Shown here piece after piece: positions 50,170-59,047 of a DNA stretch of 64,000 bases (positions are counted from its first letter, which is position 1; the number at the start of each line of letters is the position of its first letter). The stretch comes from CF-13 sp035279665 (GTDB lineage Bacteria > Chloroflexota > Dormibacteria > CF-121): assembly GCA_035279665.1 (NCBI GenBank), contig DATEHI010000087.1, positions 1-64,000 on the forward strand, read 5' to 3'. The notes beneath the pieces were generated by a model that was not told where the DNA came from, ran no database searches, and saw only the letters and a list, made by a program, of their open reading frames with translations. Position numbers and translations under genes: made by a program.

Positions 50170-51191
50170 CCTCCTTTCTTACGGCCCCCACCCTGATCCT
50201 CATTGCGAGCTGCCATTTTCGTGCCTATGTCGCTGATCTTCTTGCGCAGGTCCGCGGGCGCCAGGACTTCGACCGCATCGCCCCATCCCAGGATCCACGG
50301 GGTGATCTCCACCGTGCCAGTCACGGTGACCGTCATGTTCACCGAGCCCTTCGGCCCATCGCCGAGCGCCTGGGATGGATGCCAGATGGATTCCCTCACC
50401 CGTGCCGCCGCCGGCGGATAGAAGCGCATGCGCACCTCGACCGGCTCGCCCGAGTGGAAGATTCCCCAGGCGCCCGCCAGGTAATTGTTGACATCGAACT
50501 CCTCCGGGATCTGATAGGTCTCGGGCATTTGCTCGGCCCGCGTGATGCGCTCCAGCTTGAAGGTCCGCATCTCCTTCAATCCGCGATCGCGCGCCACCAC
50601 GTAGCTGCTGTGACCGATCAGGGAAGGCTCGAGGAAATAAGGCTCGATCACGCGCGGCTTGACCTCGTGATTCGCCGTCGGGTACCAAATGCGGACTGCC
50701 CGGTGCCCCGCCCAGCTGAGGGCGATCGTCTGGAGAACCCGCGAGTAGATGGGATTCGACGGACGATCGGCCATCTGACGAACCGTGGCGTGAACGTACT
50801 CCGCGACGGGCGCCGGTAGCACGGCCGCCAGCTTGGTGAACGCGTCGGCCACGTCGGGATCAGCCTGGTCGCGATGTCGGTGCATCAAGCGAACACCCAT
50901 CAACAACGCCATCGCCTCGCGCAGGGTGAACTTCACGGGAGCCACGAAGTAGTTCGGGTCGATCGCGAACCGCCCGTTGTCCTCATAGACGGGCACGTTC
51001 ATCGCTTCGAGCGCCTTGATGTCCCGATAGGTGGTTCTCGGATTCACGCCGGTACGGCGCGCGATCTCGCCTGTCGCCAAACCGTGGGGATTGCCCTGGA
51101 GCAGGGTCTGGATCTTCAAGATCCGGGCCCCACGATCCCCCTTCTCGAACGAGCCCACTTCGCCGTCCAGTCTAGGCGTACGTATCGCCAC
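50166..51191 (-). CDS. WYL-domain transcriptional regulator (PafBC/YafY type)
   Basis: 341 residues. An N-terminal HTH (ILKIQTLLQGNPHGLATGEI, RRTGVNPRTTYRDIKALEAM) is followed by the WYL domain (VRIWYPTANHEVKPRVIEPY, YVVARDRGLKEMRTFKLERI) and a C-terminal WCX extension. WYL regulators respond to DNA damage or nucleotide-like ligands; PafBC in mycobacteria drives the LexA-independent damage response. It diverges from the SbcD/SbcC-like genes, so control of those genes is a reasonable inference. Confidence 0.88.
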   Translation of the reverse strand: MAIRTPRLDGEVGSFEKGDRGARILKIQTLLQGNPHGLATGEIARRTGVNPRTTYRDIKALEAMNVPVYEDNGRFAIDPNYFVAPVKFTLREAMALLMGVRLMHRHRDQADPDVADAFTKLAAVLPAPVAEYVHATVRQMADRPSNPIYSRVLQTIALSWAGHRAVRIWYPTANHEVKPRVIEPYFLEPSLIGHSSYVVARDRGLKEMRTFKLERITRAEQMPETYQIPEEFDVNNYLAGAWGIFHSGEPVEVRMRFYPPAAARVRESIWHPSQALGDGPKGSVNMTVTVTGTVEITPWILGWGDAVEVLAPADLRKKISDIGTKMAARNEDQGGGRKKGG

Positions 51192-51225
51192 ACCGGTTGC
51201 TTCGGAACAAATTCAGCCCAACCTT

Positions 51226-51231
51226 TATAAT
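51226..51231 (+). promoter_or_regulatory. Probable -10 box of the SbcDC-like operon
   Basis: A consensus TATAAT lies 66 bases above the GTG start of the SbcD-like gene, in the 105-base gap to the divergent WYL regulator. No good -35 is seen at 17 bases; CGGAAC-like sequence is the nearest, which suggests activator dependence. Confidence 0.45.
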
Positions 51232-51296
51232 GGGCACGCTTTCGCGCCCGCTTATGCCATCGCGCCAGGCACAATTCGCGTGGTTACGGGGGATTT

Positions 51297-52391
51297 GTGG
51301 CCCTTCGCCTGCTCCATTTCGCTGACCTGCATCTCGACCGGTCCTTCGCGAGTGAACGCCTCTACGGCGTCGGGGCACAACGACGCCGTGAGGATCTTCG
51401 CGCCGCCCTCCAACGCATCATCGAACGGGCCAAAGAGGCCCAGGCCGACCTGATCACCTGCGGTGGCGACCTGTTCGAGCATGACCACGTGACCCGCGAA
51501 ACGGCAAACTTCATCGTGCAAACCCTCGGCGATGCCCGGTTGCCGGTCCTGATCGCGCCTGGCCATGCAGATCCGGCAGTGCCGAGCTCACCCTACCGCT
51601 ACCTGCGCTGGCCGGAAAATGTCACGGTCGCGGCACATGAGGATCTGCGACCCTACCGCTATGGAGAGTTCAACATCTGGGCAGCCGGCTTCATGCGTCC
51701 CGACGTGGCAGAGGCGGCTTTGCGTGATTTCCCGCGGCGCGAGGCCGGCACGCATCTACTGCTACTGCACGCATCAGACATGAGCCAGGTGCCAGAGGGC
51801 GTGACGCCGTATAAACCCATCCTGCCCGCCCAGGTCGAGGACGCCGGCTTTCGTCACGCCCTCCTTGGCCATTATCACGACGGCAGGACCAGTGAGTCGA
51901 TCACCTATCCCGGCAGCCCGGAGCCTCTCGGCTGGAATGAATCCGGCCGTCACTGCACCGCGCTGCTGACAGTCGACGCTAACGCCGACCTGCAGGTCTT
52001 GCTGGAAGATATCAACCTGCGGCAGTTCGCCCAGGAGACGATTGACGTCACGGGGATGACCCGCCTCGAGCAGGTCCGCAACGCGGTGATGACCATGCGG
52101 GAGGAGAGGCAGCTCGATGGCGGCATCATCCGGGCCACGCTGGTCGGTGAACGGGACCACGCGCTGACCCTGGATCCAGAGGCGCTGGCAATGGAGTGCA
52201 GCGACGGCTTCGCCTATCTGGAGTTCCGTGACCACTCCCGGATGTCGCACGACCTCGACGCCGCCGCACAGGAGTTCACCAGCCGGGGCGAGATGGTGCG
52301 CAAGCTGGTGGATCACAAGCAGGGGTCTCGTCAAGAGGAACAGGCGGTCGGCCGCGCCTTGCAGCTCGCACTCGACGCCTTCGACGAGTGA
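51297..52391 (+). CDS. SbcD/YhaO-like DNA-repair metallophosphoesterase with altered GNHD motif
   Basis: 364 residues from a GTG. Calcineurin-like phosphoesterase motifs: FADLHLD (D10, H12), CGGDLFEHD (D58), LLLLHASD and HALLGHYHDG. The third motif, normally GNHD, reads PGHAD (residues 88-92), so the metal-binding Asn and the catalytic His are changed to His and Ala. Mre11/SbcD-type enzymes need both residues for nuclease activity. A capping domain follows (residues about 230-364). The ATPase partner follows after 16 bases. Confidence 0.85.
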   Translation: MALRLLHFADLHLDRSFASERLYGVGAQRRREDLRAALQRIIERAKEAQADLITCGGDLFEHDHVTRETANFIVQTLGDARLPVLIAPGHADPAVPSSPYRYLRWPENVTVAAHEDLRPYRYGEFNIWAAGFMRPDVAEAALRDFPRREAGTHLLLLHASDMSQVPEGVTPYKPILPAQVEDAGFRHALLGHYHDGRTSESITYPGSPEPLGWNESGRHCTALLTVDANADLQVLLEDINLRQFAQETIDVTGMTRLEQVRNAVMTMREERQLDGGIIRATLVGERDHALTLDPEALAMECSDGFAYLEFRDHSRMSHDLDAAAQEFTSRGEMVRKLVDHKQGSRQEEQAVGRALQLALDAFDE

Positions 52392-52407
52392 CGCCGATGA
52401 GTTCGCC

Positions 52408-55400
52408 GTGCAGTTAACCCGAATCGAGATCGACGGCTTCGGCAGCCTTCAGGGGATGGATCTGCGCTTCGGTCCCACGATGAACGTGGTCGTCGGGCCG
52501 AATGAGGCAGGCAAGTCCACCCTGCAGGAGGCGATCGTGACCGGCCTCTACGGGCTGCAGTCGGGGGATCGTGCGCGCTCAGCGCTGGTGGAGCGCGCCG
52601 ACCGCTGGCGGCCCTGGCAAGGCGGCAACTTCGGTCTGGCGCTCGAGGTCGTGCTGGAGGACGGGACTCAGCTGCGCATCGAGCGCGATCTCGACGCCGA
52701 GACGGTTCGCGTCTTCGACACCAGCACGGGCGCGGAGCTGGGCGACCGCTTCGAGCGGGACGCCTCGGGCGGATTGCAGGTCGGACGCCAGCTGCTCGGC
52801 GTGAGCCGCGATATCTACACCAACACGGCGTGCATCTCGCGCAGCGAAGTGCTGCGGCTGGAAGACGCCGGCACGATCAAGGAAGCGATCGTCGCCCTGG
52901 CGGACTCGGCGCATCCCGACCGGACGGCGCAGAAAGTGCTCGACCGCCTTCGCCAGGAGCGGACCCATCGGATCGGCAAGCCGCGGGGGCGCACCGGCCC
53001 GCTACATGATCTCGAGGCTCGCCTGACGGAGCTCGAGCGACAGCTTGCGGCCGCCCGCCAGGCACGCGCCGCCGTCGACGAGCTGGCGCAGAAGCGGGAG
53101 ACCGTCTCGGCCCTGACCGAGGCCGAGCTGAGAATCGTCCAAACGCTCGAGGCGGCCCTGCTCGCGTCCCGCCTGCGGGATGCGCGTCACCGGTTGGAGC
53201 GGGTCGACACGCTCGAGCAGGCGCTCGCCGAGGAACGCGTCCGCCAGGAGGAGCACACCCGTTTCGCGATGTTCCCACTCGACCGCCAGGCGGAGGTGCA
53301 GGAACTGCGGAGCCACCTGCGCGCATCGAGGGAAACACAGGCGGACTTCGAAGGTCGGGCGGCGGACGCGAGTGCGCAGGTGCAGCAGCTCGAGGCGGAG
53401 CGCCAGAAGCTCGATTCCGAGGCCCAGGGCCACGAAACGCGAGCCCGCGGCATCGACGAGGCCGCGCTCGGGAACGAGCCCGCCGTCCGGGAGCTACTCT
53501 CCACACTCAACGTCGCCGATACCCAGGCGCCCGAGGTCCACCTCCGGGCCCAAGCCGCAGCGGAGGAGGCTCGGCGGATCGCGGAGCGGCACCCGGGGCT
53601 CATCGGGAACAACCTCGACTGGCCCGCCCGACAGATGGAATTCCAGCGCGTCTTCTCCGAATGGCACGAACGCCACAACGTCGCGCTCGAGGCACGCCGC
53701 CGGGCGGGCGCCGAGCTGCCGCCGCGCCTGGAGCAGCTCAAACACGACATCGCCCGCTACAAAGAAGTCCCGGACGTCATCAAGAACGGTCAGCAGGCCG
53801 AGGAGTCGATGCGACGCGAGGAGGCGATGGCGGAGCGCGCCCGAAGTCGGCAGCGCACCTTCCTGGGGGCGATGCTGGGCGGGCTGCTGCTCACCGCGAT
53901 GGCCATTTTGGTTGCCTTCCTCGCCTTGCAAGGGGGCATGCCCCTACCCCTCAGCGGGGCCGCCTTCTTCCTCCTTGGCATGGGTGTCCTGTCCACCGGC
54001 ATCGGCATCTGGGTGCGCGGCGCCGCCGTTCGCGAGGTCGATCGCCGGCTCCGCGCCAAGGACGAGGCGCGGGTGAAACGTCGTGAGATCCTCCAGCCCT
54101 GGGGCGTCCGGAGCTCGGCGGAACTGCAGCAGGCGCTGGTCGAGCACCTGCAGAAGGTGCGCTACGACGCGACACGTCTCGAACTCGACCGCCAGGCGAC
54201 CGAGTTGGAGGAACGCGCGCAAGCGGCAGGGCGCAGCTTGCGCGAGCTGGTCGGATCGTGGGGCCTTCCGCAGCCCGCGCCGACCGAGGAGGCTGTTGAC
54301 GAGGTCGCCCGCGAGATCGAATCACTATCCCAGGACACGCTCGCCTGGAATGCCGCCAGCGAGCGATCGCAGGACGCTTCCCGCGCGGAATCCGAGATGG
54401 ACCAGCGGCGGGAGTCATTGCGCCAGCGACTGCACAGCCTGCTCGACCGGCTGGGGTTCGACCGACGCGAGGCGCTCGGTGCCGCCCGCGATTTCATTGC
54501 GAGTTGCGAGGCCGCACGCACGGCGCAACAGGTCCGCACCAGGATCGAGCAGCTCGACGCCCAGCTCGAGCAACTTCGGGCGCCGGGCCAGCGCTCGGTC
54601 GCCGAGCGCGCCAAGGCTGACGATTACGCTCGTCAGCTCGCCGCCATCTATGCGCCGGCCGGCATCGCCGAGACCGATATGGAGCGCGCGGCCCAGGCCT
54701 GGGACGCTGGCGTCGGGCACGCGGAGGCGTATCGCGCGTCGAGCGCACGGCTCGCCGAGTTGGAGGGCCAACGGGGCACCGCGCCCAACGACGAAGGGGC
54801 ATCGCTCCGCCAACTGGTCGATGACCTGACTCGCCAGATTAGCGAGGTCAGCCGGGGTGTGGACCCGGCGGCGGTGGCGGAGTTCGCCGCGGTGCCGCTG
54901 GCCGAGCTCGAACGGCAGCGCGACCAGCACCGCAGCAGCAAGGAGCGAGCACAGGAGGAACGGGCACGGGCGGAGGAGCTCTTGAACGACCGGCTCACGC
55001 AAACCGGGGACGTCGCCTCGCTCGAAGAGGAGATCGCGACCGCCCGCGAGCAGCTCCAGGAACTCGAAGCCGAGGCCCACGCCTACGACCTCGCCATCGA
55101 AACGCTCGAAGCGGCGGCCAAGTCGGTCCGCAGGGCGGTGATCCCGAGGCTCAAGTCACAGCTCCAGGGCCAACTCTCCCCGATCACGAACGGCCGCTAC
55201 CGTGATGTCCGCATCGGGGACGACCTCGCGCTGCAGGTACGAACCCAGGATCAGCGCACCTATAAGGATGTCGACAACCTCAGTCTCGGCACCCGTTCGC
55301 TGATCTACCTGCTCGAACGGCTGGCGTTGGCGCGGATCATCGGTGGCAACGCAGAGCCCCCGCCCCTCCTCCTCGACGAGGCGCTGGTGCATGCCGATCG

Positions 55401-55617
55401 CCGCCGCCTGAGCGCCGCGATGAACGAATTGAGCCGCCTCGACCACCAGGTCATCCTCTTCTCGAAGGACGAGGCGCTCGCCGAGCGCGCCGAGAAGGGC
55501 GACGACTGGACCATCATCCGGCTCCCCGGCCCAGCCCTCGTCGCGGGGTCTGCCGAGGGGGCGCCGGCCAATGGGTCAGCCAACCCCGACCAGGTCCAAG
55601 AAGAAGTCACGACTTAA
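52408..55617 (+). CDS. SbcC/YhaN-like AAA ATPase with central membrane helices
   Basis: 1069 residues from a GTG at 52408. Walker A is VVGPNEAGKSTLQEA at about residue 31. Long coiled-coil arms (residues 190-480 and 560-900) follow. The signature LSLGTRSLIYLLERLAL and Walker B LLLDEALVHADRR lie near the end. Between the arms, two hydrophobic helices (LGGLLLTAMAILVAFLAL and AAFFLLGMGVLSTGIGIWV) replace the Zn hook of SbcC, as in Bacillus YhaN. It should pair with the preceding phosphoesterase as an SMC-like complex tethered to the membrane. Confidence 0.88.
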   Translation: MQLTRIEIDGFGSLQGMDLRFGPTMNVVVGPNEAGKSTLQEAIVTGLYGLQSGDRARSALVERADRWRPWQGGNFGLALEVVLEDGTQLRIERDLDAETVRVFDTSTGAELGDRFERDASGGLQVGRQLLGVSRDIYTNTACISRSEVLRLEDAGTIKEAIVALADSAHPDRTAQKVLDRLRQERTHRIGKPRGRTGPLHDLEARLTELERQLAAARQARAAVDELAQKRETVSALTEAELRIVQTLEAALLASRLRDARHRLERVDTLEQALAEERVRQEEHTRFAMFPLDRQAEVQELRSHLRASRETQADFEGRAADASAQVQQLEAERQKLDSEAQGHETRARGIDEAALGNEPAVRELLSTLNVADTQAPEVHLRAQAAAEEARRIAERHPGLIGNNLDWPARQMEFQRVFSEWHERHNVALEARRRAGAELPPRLEQLKHDIARYKEVPDVIKNGQQAEESMRREEAMAERARSRQRTFLGAMLGGLLLTAMAILVAFLALQGGMPLPLSGAAFFLLGMGVLSTGIGIWVRGAAVREVDRRLRAKDEARVKRREILQPWGVRSSAELQQALVEHLQKVRYDATRLELDRQATELEERAQAAGRSLRELVGSWGLPQPAPTEEAVDEVAREIESLSQDTLAWNAASERSQDASRAESEMDQRRESLRQRLHSLLDRLGFDRREALGAARDFIASCEAARTAQQVRTRIEQLDAQLEQLRAPGQRSVAERAKADDYARQLAAIYAPAGIAETDMERAAQAWDAGVGHAEAYRASSARLAELEGQRGTAPNDEGASLRQLVDDLTRQISEVSRGVDPAAVAEFAAVPLAELERQRDQHRSSKERAQEERARAEELLNDRLTQTGDVASLEEEIATAREQLQELEAEAHAYDLAIETLEAAAKSVRRAVIPRLKSQLQGQLSPITNGRYRDVRIGDDLALQVRTQDQRTYKDVDNLSLGTRSLIYLLERLALARIIGGNAEPPPLLLDEALVHADRRRLSAAMNELSRLDHQVILFSKDEALAERAEKGDDWTIIRLPGPALVAGSAEGAPANGSANPDQVQEEVTT

Positions 55618-55652
55618 CCGGGCGGGTGCGTCGTCCAGCGGCGGGGCCGAGT

Positions 55653-55676
55653 TGCGACAGACAGCTGTCAAAACCG
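55653..55676 (+). promoter_or_regulatory. Shared inverted-repeat element upstream of the small gene at 55694
   Basis: TGCGACAGACAGCTGTCAAA continues with ACCG, one base different from the element upstream of rmuC. The core is GACAG-N4-CTGTC and also contains ACAGCTGT. It ends 17 bases above the ATG at 55694 and just before the ribosome-binding GGGAGG. Confidence 0.55.
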
Positions 55677-55693
55677 GGAGGTAGTCTCCCGTC

Positions 55694-56053
55694 ATGGGCA
55701 ATGTCATTCCGTGGTCACAGATCCATCCGAGCATTACAAGTGAAGAGCCCTTTGTCGCGGTCGTCATCATCGATCCCCTGCGGCAGATTTGCGTCAGCGA
55801 GATGGTCGCCTTCGAGCCAGAAGCGCTCACCGGCGCGGACGTCGCGGCCGCCGAGCTGATCGCGGCCGCCCAGGCGGCAGCGACGAAAGTCGCCAGCGGC
55901 TACCGGGTACGCCGCCAGCAAGCCGCCCCCTCCGCAACCCTGACTCGCAAACGGGGCGGGGAGAATAATGGCGCGCTCACGCTGCCTCTCCCCCTCGAGG
56001 GGGTACGCGAAAATCTGGGTGGGCTGCGAGTGCTGAAAGGCGGGAAAGGCTAG
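55694..56053 (+). CDS. Small protein of unknown function with REP-derived tail
   Basis: 119 residues. The first 80 look like a genuine small protein (GNVIPWSQIHPSITSEEPFV, then DPLRQICVSEMVAFEPEALT and an Ala-rich helix). After about residue 78 the sequence (TLTRKRGGENNGALTLPLPL, EGVRENLGGLR) is that encoded by GC palindromic repeats in many genomes, so the original stop was probably lost to an insertion. GGGAGG precedes the ATG. Function unknown; it may belong to the SbcDC-like operon. Confidence 0.55.
   Translation: MGNVIPWSQIHPSITSEEPFVAVVIIDPLRQICVSEMVAFEPEALTGADVAAAELIAAAQAAATKVASGYRVRRQQAAPSATLTRKRGGENNGALTLPLPLEGVRENLGGLRVLKGGKG
55926..56040. repeat. REP-like palindromic element
   Basis: A perfect 14-base palindrome CCCCCTCGAGGGGG (55990-56003) sits in the context CCTCTCC...GTACGCGAAAATCTGGG, with a second GC-rich part (CAAACGGGGCGGGGAGAATA) at about 55950-55970. 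This is the kind of short intergenic repeat that ends many genes in GC-rich genomes. Here it is read through by the small gene at 55694. Confidence 0.6.
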
Positions 56054-56637
56054 ACGCGCAGCCGCTCTTCGAGACGGGCCTTCACCTGCGGCCACTCACT
56101 CTCGATCACCGAGAAGATCACTGTGTCGCGATAGCTGCCGTCCGGACGGATGCGCTGGTTGCGAAGCGTTCCTTCGAAGCGGGCCCCCAGTTTCTTGATG
56201 GCCGCCTGAGAATGCAGGTTCTTGATGTCCGTCTTGAGCGCGACCCGGACGGCGCGCCAGTCGTCGAAAGCGTGGCGCATCAACAGGTACTTCGCCTCGG
56301 GGTTGACGATGCCGCCCCACGCGTCCGGCGTATACCAGGTCCAGCCGATCTCGACATTGCGATCGGCTTCCTGCACGTCCAGGTAGCGGGTGCTGCCGAT
56401 GACCCGGTTGTCCTCGAGGCGGACGACAACAAAAGGATACTCGCGGCCCTGCGACTCGGCCTCCATCGCCTTCTGGAGTAAGCGATCCATTTGTTCGAGG
56501 GTCACCGGCCGAGCGGGCATCCAGCTCCAGATGGCTTCATCGCGTCCGGCCTCGAGGAGGGCTCGCGCGTGCGAAGGACGCATCGGCTCGAGCCGGATAT
56601 GCGCCCCGGTCAGCGTGATCGGTCCCAGCGGCGCCAA
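56050..56637 (-). CDS. GNAT-family acetyltransferase (RimJ/RimL type)
   Basis: 195 residues from a TTG at 56637, 6 bases after the stop of the upstream membrane protein; the open frame continues upstream only as a shadow. The RimJ/RimL order is clear: ITLTGAHIRLEPMRPSHARA, WSWMPARPVTLEQMDRLLQK, RVIGSTRYLDVQEADRNVEI, GWTWYTPDAWGGIVNPEAKY and KTDIKNLHSQAAIKKLGARF. The family acetylates N-termini or small amines. The acceptor is unknown. Confidence 0.87.
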   Translation of the reverse strand: MAPLGPITLTGAHIRLEPMRPSHARALLEAGRDEAIWSWMPARPVTLEQMDRLLQKAMEAESQGREYPFVVVRLEDNRVIGSTRYLDVQEADRNVEIGWTWYTPDAWGGIVNPEAKYLLMRHAFDDWRAVRVALKTDIKNLHSQAAIKKLGARFEGTLRNQRIRPDGSYRDTVIFSVIESEWPQVKARLEERLRV

Positions 56638-56642
56638 GTCGC

Positions 56643-57068
56643 TTAGAAGGGCTGCGCGACCATCAGGAAGACGACGACGACAAGCAGCAACCAGGCGACG
56701 AGCTGGATCGTCATCGCCGCGCCGGCAAGGGAGCTCGATCCCTCCGCCAGCGCGCCGCGCGCGCGCCGTAGGTTGGGGGCCAGGAAGGCGCCGTCGAGCC
56801 CTGCCGCCGCCACATAAAGAAGGAAGCCGAGGAGGAGCCAACCGGTGAAGAGCTTGAAATGCCCGACCCACAGCAGCAGGCCGGTGACGAGCACCAGCGC
56901 CGATCCTGTGTAGACGAGAGCCACTTGCACCCGCCAGCCGAATTGGTAGAGCGCGTGCTGCGCGACGTCGGCCGCCCGGGCCGCCATGGGCCGCAGCAGT
57001 GCGTGCGTGCTGACGCCCCCCAGCAGGAAGATCGCGCCGAGCACGTGGAGCGTTTTCAGGACCGGCAC
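56643..57068 (-). CDS. DUF2269-like integral membrane protein
   Basis: 141 residues with four transmembrane helices. The N-terminal VLKTLHVLGAIFLLGGVSTH with a conserved His and the central LVLVTGLLLWVGHFKLFTGW match DUF2269/CopD-like four-helix proteins, which may bind haem or metal through such His residues. The C-terminal helix is LVAWLLLVVVVFLMVAQPF. It probably shares an operon with the GNAT gene. Confidence 0.68.
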   Translation of the reverse strand: MPVLKTLHVLGAIFLLGGVSTHALLRPMAARAADVAQHALYQFGWRVQVALVYTGSALVLVTGLLLWVGHFKLFTGWLLLGFLLYVAAAGLDGAFLAPNLRRARGALAEGSSSLAGAAMTIQLVAWLLLVVVVFLMVAQPF

Positions 57069-57118
57069 GTGAGCAGCATACGGTACGGCTCGGGCGGTCG
57101 CCGTTGTACAGTTGCTCC

Positions 57119-57418
57119 GTGCCAGACGAGCGGCGCGGGCAGGCCGAGGTCCTCATCCCGCACGGATGGCTTCTTCCCAACCTCAGCCTCGATGCCGTGC
57201 GCTCGTTGCAGCGAGGGGACACAACGTCCGATTTGGAGAAGGGCGACCTTCGCCTCGCCGGCGTCGAAGTGCTGGTGGCGCGTAACTGGGTGAAGGACGA
57301 ATTCTGGCCGCGCATCCAGGATGCTGTGCACAGAGGCTACGCCGCGGAGAAGACCTACACCTTCATGCGCGCCCATGCGGATCGCCGGGGAAGCCGCCGG
57401 CCCAAGAAGTCGTCCTAG
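57119..57418 (+). CDS. Small protein of unknown function
   Basis: 99 residues from a GTG at 57119; a TTG at 57104 is an upstream option. The sequence is soluble and charged (QAEVLIPHGWLLPNLSLDAV, then WVKDEFWPRIQDAVHRGYAA), with a basic end (RRGSRRPKKSS) that could bind nucleic acid. No family is recognised. It lies 8 bases before the DUF885 gene, in the same direction. Confidence 0.5.
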   Translation: MPDERRGQAEVLIPHGWLLPNLSLDAVRSLQRGDTTSDLEKGDLRLAGVEVLVARNWVKDEFWPRIQDAVHRGYAAEKTYTFMRAHADRRGSRRPKKSS

Positions 57419-57426
57419 GCGGCGCC

Positions 57427-59013
57427 GTGGGGGCCTGGGAGGCGACCGAGCGTCGAGTGATCGAAGGTTTTTTTCATTTTTCGCCGACTCACGCTCGCTA
57501 TGTCGGCGATCACCGGTTCGACGGTGTGGTCGGCGACCTCTCCAAGACGGCGATTCGCGCTCGGGTCGCAGAGATCGATCAGCAGCTCTCCACCATCGAC
57601 GAGGTGCAGGGACTCACCCCGGATGAATCGATCGATCGTCGGGCGCTGGTCGCGCAGCTGCAGGCGGCACGTTTCGAGCTCGCCGAGTTACGGCTCCCGT
57701 TTGTGGAGCCCATGTTCTACGCCGGCCCCAGCGAGTTGGACATCAGTTTCTATTTGAAGCGGCCGTACGCCCCGCTCGGCGACCGGCTGTCGGCTCTCCG
57801 CCGCCACCTCCTCGGCTATGGCGGCTTTCTGGAGGCGGCGCGGGACAACCTGGACCGGGCGCTTCCCAGGCCAAACCTCGAGATCGGAATCGAGGCGATC
57901 GACGGGCAGGTCGAATACCTGGAGGGGGAAGTGCGCGCCGCCGCGCGCGATGACGCGCAGACGCTGGACGCCATCGAGATCGCGGCCCGCCAGACCCGGG
58001 ATTTCGGGTCACTGCTGAAGGCCAGGCTCGCCACCGCGGACGACGGCTACGCTCTCGGTGAGGACCGCTTCCTCCGCCTGTTGGGATTGCGCGAGCTCGT
58101 GCAGCTCGATGTGGCGACGCTCGAGCGCATGGTGCACGCTGACATCGACCGAAATCGAGCGGCGGCCGAGGCCGCGGCCGAACAGATCGCGCCCGGCGCA
58201 GGCGTACGCGCCGCGGTGGCGCGGCTGGGGGATCACCATCCATCGGCGAGCTCCATCATCGATGATGTCACGGCCATGCTGAGCCGCCTCCGCGCCTTCA
58301 TCGTGGAGCGCGACATCGTGTCCCTCCCCAGCAACGGCCGCTGCCTCGTCCAACCAACGCCGTCGTACGCCGCGTACATCAGTGCCGCCCTGGATAGCGC
58401 CGGACCGCTCGAACGCGTGGCCACCGACAGCCACTACTGGGTCACGGTGCCCGGCGCGGACTGGGATGAGGCCAAGAGCGAAGAGTGGCTGCGCTACATG
58501 AACTACGCGACACTGGAGGGCACCTCGATTCACGAGGCCTATCCCGGCCATTACGTCCAGGGCCTGTTCGAACGGCACGCGGCCTCGCCGACGCGACAAC
58601 TCTTCTGGACGTACACCACCGGCGAAGGCTTTGCCCACTATGTCGAAGAGATGATGCTGGAGATTGGCTATTCGAACGATCCCAAGCAGAAACTGGCGCA
58701 ACGCCTCGAGGCGCTGCTGCGCGATTGCCGATTCCTGGTCGCCCTCGGCCTCCATTGCCAGGGGATGGCGATGCCAGACGCCATTCACGTTTTCGAATCC
58801 GTCGGATTCATGACCGAGCTGCCCGCCACCCGGGAGGCAACCCGCGGCGCCTGGGACCCGATGTATCTCAATTACACGCTGGGCAAGCTCCTCATTCTCG
58901 AGCTGAGGCGCGACATGCAACGCCGTCCCGGGTACACGCTGAAGAAGTTCCACGACGCCTTCCTCGGCTGCGGGTCGATGCCCATCCCCTTGATTGCTGA
59001 GCTGATCAGCTAG
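57427..59013 (+). CDS. DUF885 putative zinc carboxypeptidase
   Basis: 528 residues from a GTG. The DUF885 metallopeptidase-like core is seen in IHEAYPGHYVQGLFERHA, where HExxPGH holds the zinc, and in TYTTGEGFAHYVEEMMLEIG with the third ligand Glu. The N-terminal half is helical (VIEGFFHFSPTHARYVGDHR start). No signal peptide, so it is cytosolic. Peptidase activity is predicted from the fold; substrates are unknown. Confidence 0.83.
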   Translation: MGAWEATERRVIEGFFHFSPTHARYVGDHRFDGVVGDLSKTAIRARVAEIDQQLSTIDEVQGLTPDESIDRRALVAQLQAARFELAELRLPFVEPMFYAGPSELDISFYLKRPYAPLGDRLSALRRHLLGYGGFLEAARDNLDRALPRPNLEIGIEAIDGQVEYLEGEVRAAARDDAQTLDAIEIAARQTRDFGSLLKARLATADDGYALGEDRFLRLLGLRELVQLDVATLERMVHADIDRNRAAAEAAAEQIAPGAGVRAAVARLGDHHPSASSIIDDVTAMLSRLRAFIVERDIVSLPSNGRCLVQPTPSYAAYISAALDSAGPLERVATDSHYWVTVPGADWDEAKSEEWLRYMNYATLEGTSIHEAYPGHYVQGLFERHAASPTRQLFWTYTTGEGFAHYVEEMMLEIGYSNDPKQKLAQRLEALLRDCRFLVALGLHCQGMAMPDAIHVFESVGFMTELPATREATRGAWDPMYLNYTLGKLLILELRRDMQRRPGYTLKKFHDAFLGCGSMPIPLIAELIS

Positions 59014-59047
59014 CAGCTGCCGGTAAAGCAGGAGAGCCCGCGTCGCG

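Noticed and set aside
51192..51296. PafBC-type RecA-NDp promoter between the WYL gene and the SbcD-like gene
   Set aside because: A TATAAT is present, but the TTGTC-type upstream motif expected for that class is not.
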